From NCBI GenBank assembly GCA_032560695.1, contig JAWGHR010000009.1, positions 6,679-70,678 on the forward strand: a stretch of 64,000 nucleotides of DNA, given 5' to 3'. This document shows, piece by piece, positions 33,977 through 42,673 of the stretch. The stretch comes from Peptoniphilus_A harei_B. GTDB taxonomy: Bacteria; Bacillota; Clostridia; Tissierellales; Peptoniphilaceae. The notes beneath the pieces are model-generated. The model was not told where the DNA came from, did not search any database, and saw nothing but the letters and a program-made list of their open reading frames with translations. Both the position numbers and the translations under genes were made by a program. Each line of letters begins with the position of its first letter. Positions within the stretch are counted from its first letter, which is position 1.

Positions 33977-35218
33977 ATGTTTACTAAAAATGAAATAGAA
34001 GAAATAAGAAAAGAGTTTCCCTTTTTAAATTTAAAACCCAATGGAAAACAAATAGTTTATCTTGACAACGGTGCAACAACACAAAAGCCAAGAGAAATTA
34101 TTGACAATATAAAAAACTTTTACGAAAGTGAAAATGGAAACCCTCATAGGGGAGCCCACTATCTTGCAATGAAGTCAACTGAAGTTTACGAGGGTGCAAG
34201 ACAAAAAGTTGCAGACTTTATTGGAGCAAAAAAGGCTTCAGAAGTTGTATTTCTTAGAAATGCAACTGAAGCCTTAAACCTTCTTGCTTATTCCTATGGA
34301 CTAAACAACTTAAAGGAAGGTGACGAAATTGTAATTTCTATAATGGAACACCATTCAAACCTTGTGCCTTGGCAAGAAGTTTGCAAGAAAACTGGAGCAA
34401 AGTTAAAGTTTTTATATGTTGACGATGATATGCAAATTCCTTTTTCTGAAATTGAAGAAAAAGTTACTAAGAACACAAAAATCCTTTCTGTTACAGGAGC
34501 CTCTAACGTTGTTGGAACAAATCCTGACATAGAAAAAATTGTAAAGTATACAAGAGAAAATTCTGATGCAAAAATCATTCTTGATGGAGCACAATTAGTT
34601 CCTCACAGGAAGGTAAATGTAAGTGAACTTGACGTCGACTTCATGGCCTTCTCTGGTCACAAGATGTATTCTGCCTTGGGAATCGGTGTGCTTTACGGCA
34701 AAGAAGAACTCTTAAACAAGATGGATGTCTTCCTATCTGGTGGAGACATGATTGAATATGTCTACGAAGACCACACAACTTTCTTAGATGCACCACAAAG
34801 GTTCGAAGCAGGAACTGCCAATGTTGAAGGAGCAGTAAACCTTGCAGCAGCCATTGATTTTATAAATAAATATGGGATGGAAAGAATTGACGACTACGAA
34901 AGATTTTTAACTGACTACTGTTATAGCAAGCTCAAAGAACTAGATTATCTTGAAGTTTACACAACAAGTGACAAGAACAGGGCCCCAGTTATTTCTTTTA
35001 ACTTTAAAGAAGCTCATCCTCACGATGTTGCATCAATCCTTGATACTTATGGAATCGCCATAAGATCAGGTCACCACTGTGCTCAACCACTTCACAGATA
35101 TTTAGGTTCAAACTTCTCCTGTAGGGCAAGTTTTGCAATCTACAACACAGTGGAAGAAATTGATTATTTCGTTGAACATCTTGAAGATGTAAGGAGGATT
35201 TTAGGAATTGAATCTTGA
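33977..35218 (+). CDS. sufS: Cysteine desulfurase SufS
   Basis: A 413-residue class V aminotransferase-fold PLP enzyme that takes sulfur from cysteine for the Suf machinery. The PLP lysine is in FSGHKMYS and the persulfide Cys is C368 in RSGHHCAQP, the type II (SufS) arrangement. It begins on the base after the sufD stop and overlaps sufU by 11 bp, matching its partnership with the sulfur acceptor SufU. Confidence 0.96.
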   Translation: MFTKNEIEEIRKEFPFLNLKPNGKQIVYLDNGATTQKPREIIDNIKNFYESENGNPHRGAHYLAMKSTEVYEGARQKVADFIGAKKASEVVFLRNATEALNLLAYSYGLNNLKEGDEIVISIMEHHSNLVPWQEVCKKTGAKLKFLYVDDDMQIPFSEIEEKVTKNTKILSVTGASNVVGTNPDIEKIVKYTRENSDAKIILDGAQLVPHRKVNVSELDVDFMAFSGHKMYSALGIGVLYGKEELLNKMDVFLSGGDMIEYVYEDHTTFLDAPQRFEAGTANVEGAVNLAAAIDFINKYGMERIDDYERFLTDYCYSKLKELDYLEVYTTSDKNRAPVISFNFKEAHPHDVASILDTYGIAIRSGHHCAQPLHRYLGSNFSCRASFAIYNTVEEIDYFVEHLEDVRRILGIES

Positions 35219-35663
35219 TAATATTTACACAGAATTAATTTTGGAACACTCTAGGAACAAACACAACAGAAGAGAACTAGAAGACTACACAAAAAAAGAA
35301 CTTGGTCACAATCCAAGCTGTGGAGATGAAATCACTCTTGAAGTTAAAATCCAAGATGACATTATAGAAGATATATCTTACACAGGTCATGGATGTGCCA
35401 TCTCTCAAGCTTCAACTTCAATTATGTGCGACAATGTAAAGGGCATAAAGGTTGAAGAAGCTATTGAAAGAGCAGACAAATTTATTGGAATGGTAAAGGG
35501 AGAGATTGACGACTCAGATGAGCTGGAAGATCTTGACGATGCCATTGCCTTTGAATCTATTTCAACTTTGCCTGCAAGAGTAAAGTGTGCAGTCCTATCT
35601 TGGTACACATTAAAAAACATGCTAGAAAACAATGAAGATAAGGGATCTTTTAATCCATTATAA
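35208..35663 (+). CDS. sufU: Fe-S scaffold / sulfurtransferase SufU
   Basis: A 151-residue SufU, the zinc-dependent sulfur acceptor for SufS in Gram-positive bacteria. Cys38 (NPSCGDE), Cys63 (HGCAIS) and Cys127 (VKCAVLSW) match the conserved Zn/acceptor cysteines. Start is TTG at 35208, ten bases behind AAGGAGG within the end of sufS. Confidence 0.94.
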   Translation: MNLDNIYTELILEHSRNKHNRRELEDYTKKELGHNPSCGDEITLEVKIQDDIIEDISYTGHGCAISQASTSIMCDNVKGIKVEEAIERADKFIGMVKGEIDDSDELEDLDDAIAFESISTLPARVKCAVLSWYTLKNMLENNEDKGSFNPL

Positions 35664-35674
35664 GAGGTGATTAG

Positions 35675-36070
35675 ATGAAATTATCTACAAAGGGTCGTTA
35701 CGGCCTAATGGCCATGTACAACTTAAAGGAAAATATGGGCAAGGGTCCCATAGCTTTAAAGGATATAGCAAAAGATGAAAATCTTTCAGAATCTTATTTG
35801 GAACAACTCTTCACCCTTCTTAGGAAGGCAGACCTTGTCAAATCAATTAGGGGTGCAGGGGGAGGCTATGTCTTAGCAAGAGACCCACAAAATATAGCAA
35901 TTGGAGAAATTATAAATGCCCTTGAGGGAGATATTTCTCTTTCATGTTGCGACCTTGGAAAAAATGTTGCTTGTGGCAAGCAAGCTGATTGTGCAACAAG
36001 AGACATCTTATCTAAACTTCAAGGTCAAATAGAAGGTGTCATGGAATCCATGACCCTAGCAGATATGTGA
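35675..36070 (+). CDS. Rrf2 family transcriptional regulator (IscR-like)
   Basis: A 131-residue Rrf2 protein: a winged helix (about 1-60, LSTKGRYGLMAMYNL) and a C-terminal cysteine cluster, C91, C92, C100 and C106. IscR-type regulators bind a [2Fe-2S] cluster through three such cysteines, so it is a candidate Fe-S sensor for the suf operon or the following desulfurase. RAGGTGATTAG is the ribosome-binding site region, 11 bp after sufU, so it is probably part of the same transcript. Confidence 0.9.
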   Translation: MKLSTKGRYGLMAMYNLKENMGKGPIALKDIAKDENLSESYLEQLFTLLRKADLVKSIRGAGGGYVLARDPQNIAIGEIINALEGDISLSCCDLGKNVACGKQADCATRDILSKLQGQIEGVMESMTLADM

Positions 36071-36077
36071 GGCCCTT

Positions 36078-37205
36078 ATGATTTATATGGACAATGCTGC
36101 AACGACTAAGATCACAGACAGTGTTTTTGAAGCCATGCTTCCTTATTTGAAAGAAAACTATGGGAATCCATCGGCGATTTACTCACTGGGTCAAAGATCT
36201 AGGGCAGCAATAGAAAATTCAAGGATAAAAATTGCAGAGATCTTGGGAGTAAAGGCAAGTGAAATTTACTTTACTTCCTCAGGATCTGAATCAGATAACT
36301 GGGCACTAAAGGGGTCACTTTTGCCTAATCAAGAAAATCACATTATCTCATCAAAGATTGAACACCCAGCAGTTTTGAATTCACTGAAAAAAATTGAAAG
36401 CTGGGGAGGACAAGCTAGCCTTGTTTCCGTTGATGAAGAAGGCTTTGTTGACTTAAGAGAAATTGAGAATTCAATCGAAGATTCCACAAGACTTATTTCA
36501 ATTATGTTTGCCAACAATGAAATAGGAACTATAGAACCACTTGCTGATATTTCAAAAATAGCTAGAGAAAAAAATATTTTATTTCACACAGATGCAGTCC
36601 AAGCTATAGGAAATGTAAAATTTAAAATTAAAGACATTGGAGTAGATATGCTTTCCTTATCTGGTCACAAGCTTGGAGCACCTAAGGGAGTTGGAGTCCT
36701 ATACCTAAAAGAAGGAATAGACCTAGATAACTTCCTCGATGGTGGCGAACAGGAAAGGGGAAGAAGGGCGTCAACAGAAAATCTTGCATCAATAGTTGGA
36801 CTTGCAAGAGCAATGGAAGATGCTTACAATAATATTGAGGACTATTCATCTTACACAAGAGATTTGAGAGATTATACAATAGAAAAACTTTTGAATATAG
36901 ATGGAATAATTTTAAATGGTCCCAGAGAAAATAGACTTCCTGGAAATATAAATATCACTTTAAAAAATACTAAGCCTCAAACTATGGTTCAGTATCTTGA
37001 TATGTTTGATATATGTGTTTCTTCTGGATCTGCTTGTGCAGCAGGAAGCATTAACCCATCTCATGTTTTAAGGGCAATAGGAAGAAGCGAAGAAGATTCG
37101 CTCTCTATGCTTAGACTTTCCCTAAATCACGAAAACACAAAAGAAGAATGTGATTTTGTAGTGGAAAAAATAAATCAAGGGATGAAAAAGTTCAAGAACA
37201 GGTGA
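36078..37205 (+). CDS. Cysteine desulfurase, NifS/IscS type
   Basis: A 375-residue type I cysteine desulfurase distinct from SufS. The PLP lysine lies in SLSGHKLGAPKGVG and the reactive Cys320 in SGSACAAGS, the loop typical of IscS/NifS. In Firmicutes this gene often supplies sulfur for tRNA thiolation through MnmA; no mnmA is adjacent here. It follows the Rrf2 gene by 7 bp. Confidence 0.93.
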   Translation: MIYMDNAATTKITDSVFEAMLPYLKENYGNPSAIYSLGQRSRAAIENSRIKIAEILGVKASEIYFTSSGSESDNWALKGSLLPNQENHIISSKIEHPAVLNSLKKIESWGGQASLVSVDEEGFVDLREIENSIEDSTRLISIMFANNEIGTIEPLADISKIAREKNILFHTDAVQAIGNVKFKIKDIGVDMLSLSGHKLGAPKGVGVLYLKEGIDLDNFLDGGEQERGRRASTENLASIVGLARAMEDAYNNIEDYSSYTRDLRDYTIEKLLNIDGIILNGPRENRLPGNINITLKNTKPQTMVQYLDMFDICVSSGSACAAGSINPSHVLRAIGRSEEDSLSMLRLSLNHENTKEECDFVVEKINQGMKKFKNR

Positions 37206-37209
37206 TATT

Positions 37210-38493
37210 ATGTTAGAGCAAATATCTGGTAACGCTGCTAGATTTATGATTTATGCCCTTGTAATCCTCTCTATTCTTTTAATATTTTTAGCAATTTACT
37301 ACCTAATAAATATTGGAAACAGGTATATAGAAGGCAAGAAGAGAATAAATATAGACCTAAGGCTTATCACAAAAATATTTTTGGGGATACTTATTTTTTA
37401 CTTAATAAATATACTCTTTAATAAGTTCCCTATACTTGGATACACCCTTTCATCGGTAATAATAGCAATAATATTTGCCTACATTATCGACCCAATAGTA
37501 AACTACTTAGAGAGGAAAGGAATCAAGAGACAGTTTGGTGTAATAATAGTTTACATCTCAGCAATACTTATTTTTGGAATCTTAATAGTTTCAGTAATAC
37601 CAAAAACTATTAATGAAATTTCCAACTTGCTTACAAGTCTGCCTGCCATGGTGGACACCCTAATAAGAGAAGTTAATAATTTCGTGTCAAATGTATTTGC
37701 CAAGTTTAATATTGAGCTTCCAGAAAACTTTATAAATGTTTACAAGGAGACAAATCCAAAGGTAAATGGAGATGTTGAGACGCCACAAATAGTTTCTGAT
37801 ATTTTAGATTCTATTAAGGCGACTATTAACGACCTAATAGTCAAGGCCCAAGGATCACTAATGGGATCTCTTTCCAATGTACTTTCTAAAGTTTACGGAT
37901 TTTTAACTTCGGCCTTTAGACTTGTCTTAATTATAATCTTTTCCTTCTACTTCTCAGTAGACAAGGATAGATTTATGCATAGAGTAAAAAAGGCTATACC
38001 AAATAAATACAGAGATGATATTTCTTATCTCACAAGTAATATTGACACAGCCCTCCAACAATTTATAAGGGGAAGAATGCTTATGGCAATTTTTGTAGGA
38101 TTAATTACCATGGCCTACCTCTTAGTCTTAAGAGTAGACTTCGCCATTATCATTGGTCTTATAACTTGTGTGGCAGATATAATCCCTTATATTGGTCCCT
38201 TCCTTGGTTGTGCCCCAGCAGTTCTGTTTGCCTTTATGGACTCACCAATGAAGGCCCTATGGGTTTTGATTTTATTCGTAATAGTTCAATGGGTAGAGAA
38301 CAATATTCTCGCACCAAAACTCATTGGAGATTCAACTGGACTAAATCCACTTGTAATTTTAATTTCAATAATTATTGGTGGTGGAATCTTTGGTGTATGG
38401 GGAATGGTAATCTCCGTTCCATTGACGTCAATTATCTTTATACTCGTTGATTTTATCAAAATAAAATACAATGATAGATACAGCTCTAATTGA
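37210..38493 (+). CDS. AI-2E family transporter (YrrI-like)
   Basis: A 427-residue membrane protein with about eight hydrophobic segments and the family end motif in VENNILAPKLIGDSTGLNPL. The family includes AI-2 exporters and Na+/H+ antiporters; substrate unknown. It is followed by alaS, as in other Firmicutes. The alaS promoter overlaps its stop codon. Confidence 0.88.
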   Translation: MLEQISGNAARFMIYALVILSILLIFLAIYYLINIGNRYIEGKKRINIDLRLITKIFLGILIFYLINILFNKFPILGYTLSSVIIAIIFAYIIDPIVNYLERKGIKRQFGVIIVYISAILIFGILIVSVIPKTINEISNLLTSLPAMVDTLIREVNNFVSNVFAKFNIELPENFINVYKETNPKVNGDVETPQIVSDILDSIKATINDLIVKAQGSLMGSLSNVLSKVYGFLTSAFRLVLIIIFSFYFSVDKDRFMHRVKKAIPNKYRDDISYLTSNIDTALQQFIRGRMLMAIFVGLITMAYLLVLRVDFAIIIGLITCVADIIPYIGPFLGCAPAVLFAFMDSPMKALWVLILFVIVQWVENNILAPKLIGDSTGLNPLVILISIIIGGGIFGVWGMVISVPLTSIIFILVDFIKIKYNDRYSSN

Positions 38494-38518
38494 CATTCAT
38501 ATTCTTTATAATTATAAT
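38490..38518 (+). promoter_or_regulatory. Consensus promoter upstream of alaS
   Basis: Perfect TTGACA and TATAAT with 17-bp spacing; the -35 box overlaps the stop codon of the preceding gene. Confidence 0.85.
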
Positions 38519-38529
38519 ATTTATAGCAC

Positions 38530-38557
38530 ATCCTCCCAGGGTATGGGAGGATTTTTA
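38530..38557 (+). terminator. Terminator-like hairpin in the alaS leader
   Basis: Nine-bp stem ATCCTCCCA / TGGGAGGAT followed by five T. It lies after the alaS promoter and before the ribosome-binding site, so besides ending upstream transcription it would be met by the alaS transcript within its first 30 bases. Confidence 0.8.
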
Positions 38558-38570
38558 ATAGGAGTTGTTT

Positions 38571-41183
38571 ATGAAATATTTAGGTTTACACGATATAAGA
38601 ACAGAGTTTTTAAAATTTTTTGAATCAAAAGGGCACTTCATACTACCAAGTTTTTCACTAATTCCAAAAAATGATAAATCACTTCTTTTAATAGGAGCTG
38701 GAATGGCACCAATGAAGAAATTTTTCACAGGCGAAGAAATCCCTCCTGCAAAAAGAGTTACAACTTGCCAAAAATGTATTAGGACTGGCGATATAGATAA
38801 TGTAGGTTTAACAGATAGACACGCAACATTTTTTGAAATGTTAGGGAACTTCTCCTTTGGAGATTACTTCAAGCACGAAGTAATTCCATGGGCTTGGGAA
38901 TTTTTGACTGTTAATCTTGAAATCCCAAAAGAAGATCTTTGGGTTACAGTTTATTATGAAGACGACGAAGCCTACAACATCTGGAAGGATGTAGTGGGAA
39001 TTGATGAAGAAAAAATCATTAGACTAGGCAAAGAAGATAACTTCTGGGAACTAGAAGTTGGTCCATCTGGTCCATGCTCAGAAATTTATGTGGACAGGGG
39101 ACTTGAACACGGATCTGAAGATGAAAGACCTGGTGGAGAAGGCGATAGATTTATTGAAGTTTGGAACCTTGTATTCACTCAGTTCGATAAGGACGAAGAA
39201 GGAAACTACAACCCTCTAGCTCATCCAAACATTGATACAGGTATGGGACTTGAAAGAATTGCAACTGTCCTACAAGGAACTGACAACATTTTTGAAATTG
39301 ATGCCATAAAAGATATTATCCAAGAAATTGTAAAAGTTTCTGGGGAAGAATATGGAAAAGATAAGAACCTAGACATTTCCTTTAGGGTAATAACTGACCA
39401 CATTAGGGCAATGACTTTCATGATCTCTGATACAATAGTACCTTCCAACGAAGGAAGAGGCTATGTACTTAGGAGACTTATAAGAAGAGCTGCAAGACAC
39501 GGAAGAAAACTTGGCATCAAAAGAGCCTTCTTATATGAAATTGCTGACATGGTAATTGACTCTTGGGGCGAACAATATAAAGAACTTAAGGAAAATAGAG
39601 AATCTATAAAAGAAATCATCAGGAGAGAAGAAGAAAAATTCTTGGAAACTATTGATGGTGGTCTAGTTAGACTTAAGGCCCACATAGATGAAATGAAGGA
39701 AAACAATGAAAGGCTATTAGATGGAGAAAAAGCCTTTAAGCTTTATGACACTTATGGCTTCCCAATTGACTTAACTGAAGAAATCCTTAGAGAAGACGGC
39801 TATGACGTTGACATGGAAGGCTTCCAAAAAGAAATGGATGACCAAAAGAGAAGGGCAAGAGAAGCTAGAAACGACTCCAACGTTGGCTGGGCAAACCAAG
39901 ACAACAAGCATCTTTTTGAAGGGCTAAATAACGAATTCCTAGGTTATGAAGAAGATGAATGTGACGCAAATATTATAAGAATTATTGCTGATGACGAAAT
40001 TGTTGACTCCCTTGAAGAAGGAGAAGAAGGCCTTGTAGTTCTTGATAAGACAACTTTCTATGGAGAAAGTGGTGGTCAAGTTGGCGACACTGGTGAAATT
40101 ATTTCTGACAACTTCAAGCTAAGAGTTACTGATACAAAGAAAACTAAGGATGGCCTACACCTTCACCTTGTAAAAGTTGAAGAGGGAAGACTAGAAAAAG
40201 CTCAAGTTAAGGCTATTATTGATTCTAAGAGAAGAAATAATATAAGAAGAAATCACTCTGTAACTCACTTACTTCACAGAGCCCTAAAGGACGTGTTGGG
40301 TAGCCATGTAAACCAAGCAGGATCCCTAGTTATGGCTGACAGGATGAGATTTGACTTCTCTCACTTTGATGCAATGACAAAAGAAGAAATTGCTGAAGTA
40401 GAAAGAAGAGTTAATGAAAAAATCTTTGAAGGGCTTCCAGTTGAAACTAAAGTAACAGGACTTGAAGAAGCTAAGAAAATGGGAGCTATTGGACTCTTCG
40501 AAGGCAAGTACCAAGACCAAGTTAGGGTCCTATCTATGGGAGATTACTCTCGTGAACTTTGTGGTGGTACACACGTGTCCAACACTTCAGAGATTTCCAT
40601 GTTTAAAATCCTATCTGAAAGTGGTATAAGTAATGGAGTTAGAAGAATTGAATCTATTACTGGACCAGCTGTTTACCAATACCTAAACAACTTAAGTGAA
40701 AAAGAAGAAGAAATAGCTAGTGAATTAAAATCCAACAAGGATGAAATTATTCAAAAGATAAAATTAAATATTAAAAACCTAAAAGAAGCAAATAAAAACA
40801 TAGAAAAACTTGAACATGACCTTGCAAAGGATCAAATTTCTGATTTAACAAATGATGTTAGAGAAAAGAATGGTATCAAGTATGTAATCAAAAAGTTCGA
40901 CGGAGTAGATGTCAATACTCTTCGTGACCTAGCTGACGAAGTTAGAAACAAGCTTGGTTCAGTTGTTGTTTTATTTGCAACTGTAAATGATGGTAAACTA
41001 AACTTTATATGTGCAGTTTCCAAAGATCTTGTTGAAAAGAAAATCGCTGCAGGCAAACTAATCAAAGAGATCGCCAAAGTAGCTGGCGGTGGCGGTGGCG
41101 GTAGACCTGATATGGCAACTGCTGGTGCAAAGGACATAGACAAGGTTGAAGAAGCTCTAAATAAGCTAGATGAGCTCTTATAA
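38571..41183 (+). CDS. alaS: Alanyl-tRNA synthetase
   Basis: An 870-residue class II synthetase: aminoacylation domain, tRNA-recognition region, editing domain with HSVTHLLH and CGGTH zinc/editing motifs, and a C-Ala domain ending in a run of six glycines (AGGGGGGRPDMA). Length is normal. The ATG at 38571 follows TAGGAG; a TTG two codons earlier is inside the spacer. It charges tRNA-Ala and clears mischarged Ser/Gly-tRNA-Ala. Confidence 0.97.
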   Translation: MKYLGLHDIRTEFLKFFESKGHFILPSFSLIPKNDKSLLLIGAGMAPMKKFFTGEEIPPAKRVTTCQKCIRTGDIDNVGLTDRHATFFEMLGNFSFGDYFKHEVIPWAWEFLTVNLEIPKEDLWVTVYYEDDEAYNIWKDVVGIDEEKIIRLGKEDNFWELEVGPSGPCSEIYVDRGLEHGSEDERPGGEGDRFIEVWNLVFTQFDKDEEGNYNPLAHPNIDTGMGLERIATVLQGTDNIFEIDAIKDIIQEIVKVSGEEYGKDKNLDISFRVITDHIRAMTFMISDTIVPSNEGRGYVLRRLIRRAARHGRKLGIKRAFLYEIADMVIDSWGEQYKELKENRESIKEIIRREEEKFLETIDGGLVRLKAHIDEMKENNERLLDGEKAFKLYDTYGFPIDLTEEILREDGYDVDMEGFQKEMDDQKRRAREARNDSNVGWANQDNKHLFEGLNNEFLGYEEDECDANIIRIIADDEIVDSLEEGEEGLVVLDKTTFYGESGGQVGDTGEIISDNFKLRVTDTKKTKDGLHLHLVKVEEGRLEKAQVKAIIDSKRRNNIRRNHSVTHLLHRALKDVLGSHVNQAGSLVMADRMRFDFSHFDAMTKEEIAEVERRVNEKIFEGLPVETKVTGLEEAKKMGAIGLFEGKYQDQVRVLSMGDYSRELCGGTHVSNTSEISMFKILSESGISNGVRRIESITGPAVYQYLNNLSEKEEEIASELKSNKDEIIQKIKLNIKNLKEANKNIEKLEHDLAKDQISDLTNDVREKNGIKYVIKKFDGVDVNTLRDLADEVRNKLGSVVVLFATVNDGKLNFICAVSKDLVEKKIAAGKLIKEIAKVAGGGGGGRPDMATAGAKDIDKVEEALNKLDELL

Positions 41184-41206
41184 TAATATCAAAATAGATA
41201 CTTTTA

Positions 41207-41215
41207 TGGTATAAT
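41207..41215 (+). promoter_or_regulatory. Extended -10 promoter of ireB
   Basis: TGGTATAAT (TG-N-TATAAT) 17 bp before the ATG; no convincing -35 box. Confidence 0.5.
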
Positions 41216-41231
41216 CTATTTGGAGGTAATT

Positions 41232-41486
41232 ATGGGTCAAAATAATAATACGCAAATTTTTGAAAAAAGCAGTTTGGAACAAGAAAGAATTAAGAGTATT
41301 TTAAGAACAGTTTATAGTGCTCTAGAAGAAAAGGGATACAACCCAACTGACCAAATTATAGGATATATATTATCAGGTGATCCAACATATATCACAAGCC
41401 ATGATAATGCAAGATCCATGATACAAGAAGTAGAGCGTGACGAGCTTTTACAAGAAATGTTAAAAGTTTATTTAGAAAAGATTTGA
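41232..41486 (+). CDS. ireB: IreB family regulatory phosphoprotein (UPF0297)
   Basis: An 84-residue IreB/YrzL protein. In Enterococcus IreB is a substrate of the Ser/Thr kinase IreK and affects cephalosporin tolerance. The family features EEKGYNPTDQIIGYILSGDPTYITSH are present. The ATG at 41232 follows TTGGAGG. Its place before ruvX and a DUF1292 gene is conserved in Firmicutes. Confidence 0.94.
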   Translation: MGQNNNTQIFEKSSLEQERIKSILRTVYSALEEKGYNPTDQIIGYILSGDPTYITSHDNARSMIQEVERDELLQEMLKVYLEKI

Positions 41487-41507
41487 GATGGCTTGACCAT
41501 CTCTTTT
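41485..41507 (+). terminator. Short terminator overlapping the ireB stop
   Basis: Seven-bp stem GAGATGG / CCATCTC followed by four T. Weak T tract, so read-through into ruvX is likely. Confidence 0.65.
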
Positions 41508-41543
41508 ACATATTATATATGTACCTGTAAAGGTTGTGGTTAA

Positions 41544-41960
41544 ATGAATAAAATTTTAGGCCTTGACGTAGGAGATGTGTGGATTGGGGTAGCCATATCA
41601 GATGCCCTAATGCTTACTGCACAGCCTCTTATGACAATAAAAAGAGAATCTAATAAGATAGCCTATGAGAAAATTCATGAAATTATAAAAGAGAACAATG
41701 TAGAAAAAGTAGTGGTAGGTCTTCCAAAGAACATGAACAACACTATTGGGCCTCAAAGTGAAAAAGTAATCAAGTTTGCAGAAAAATTAAAAAATAAATT
41801 TAAAGTAGAAATTGAGTATGTTGACGAGAGAATGACCACTTTAATGGCTGAACAAGTTTTAATAGAAGGTTCTGTTCGAAGAGAGAATAGAAAAAAATAT
41901 ATAGATAAAATTGCTGCGACTTACATCCTGCAATCCTATCTGGATAGAATTAATTTATAG
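41544..41960 (+). CDS. ruvX: Holliday-junction resolvase-like protein RuvX/YqgF
   Basis: A 138-residue RNase H-fold protein with GLDVGDVWIGVAISD at the start, VVGLPKNMN and DERMTT motifs that carry the family acidic residues. Members process pre-16S rRNA 5' ends and/or resolve junctions. Ribosome-binding site AAAGGTTGTGG is modest. Confidence 0.92.
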   Translation: MNKILGLDVGDVWIGVAISDALMLTAQPLMTIKRESNKIAYEKIHEIIKENNVEKVVVGLPKNMNNTIGPQSEKVIKFAEKLKNKFKVEIEYVDERMTTLMAEQVLIEGSVRRENRKKYIDKIAATYILQSYLDRINL

Positions 41961-41968
41961 GTGATAAA

Positions 41969-42214
41969 ATGGAAAAAATAAAACTATATGACGAAAATGA
42001 TAAAGAAGTTGAATTTTTTGTTGATGCAAAATTTTCTGTTGAGGACATTGACTATGTCGCACTCTATACAGATGAAGAAAATCCAGAAATTTATATATTA
42101 AAAATAATTGAAGACGAAAATGGTGAGGAACTTCTTGCTGGCATCGATGATGACGAGCTAGAAGTTGCAAGTAAAGCTTATGAAGAACTAATAGATGAAT
42201 TAGACGGTGAATAA
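41969..42214 (+). CDS. DUF1292 protein (YrzB-like)
   Basis: An 81-residue very acidic DUF1292 protein with the typical LYDENDKEVEFFV start and DYVALYTDE core. Function unknown; it always travels with ireB and ruvX. It ends on the base before the fur-family start. Confidence 0.92.
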   Translation: MEKIKLYDENDKEVEFFVDAKFSVEDIDYVALYTDEENPEIYILKIIEDENGEELLAGIDDDELEVASKAYEELIDELDGE

Positions 42215-42673
42215 ATGGATATAAACATTGAACCTGTTAAAAAAATATTAAAAGAAAGTGGATATAAATACACTAAACAGAGGGCAAAAGTCTATGAAAT
42301 TTTTCTGGACAACAAGGACAAACACTTGACTACAGAAGAAGTTTATAACTTAGTTGCAAAAAAAGACCCAGACATGGGTATTGCAACTATTTACAGGACT
42401 GTGCAATTATTCCACAAGCTTGGAGTCTTAGATCAAATTGTATTTGATGACAATATTTTGAGATATGAACTAAGAGTGCCAAGTGAAGGTCATAGGCACC
42501 ACCATCTCGTTTGCATAAATTGCGGAAAAGTAGCAGAAGTTGATATTGACAACTTAAATGAACTAGAAGCTGAAATAGAGAAAGAAAAGAATTTTAAAAT
42601 TGTTGACCACACTCTAAAATTTATGGGTTATTGCGAAGACTGCCAACACAAAATTGAGGAGAAGGCAAATTAA
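42215..42673 (+). CDS. Fur family transcriptional regulator
   Basis: A 152-residue Fur-fold repressor: winged helix (about 1-85) and dimerisation domain with HRHHH at 93-97 and two CxxC pairs, C100/C103 and C140/C143, that hold structural zinc. It could be Fur, Zur or PerR; motifs alone do not decide. It is coupled to the RNase J gene by a 1-base stop/start overlap. Confidence 0.91.
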   Translation: MDINIEPVKKILKESGYKYTKQRAKVYEIFLDNKDKHLTTEEVYNLVAKKDPDMGIATIYRTVQLFHKLGVLDQIVFDDNILRYELRVPSEGHRHHHLVCINCGKVAEVDIDNLNELEAEIEKEKNFKIVDHTLKFMGYCEDCQHKIEEKAN

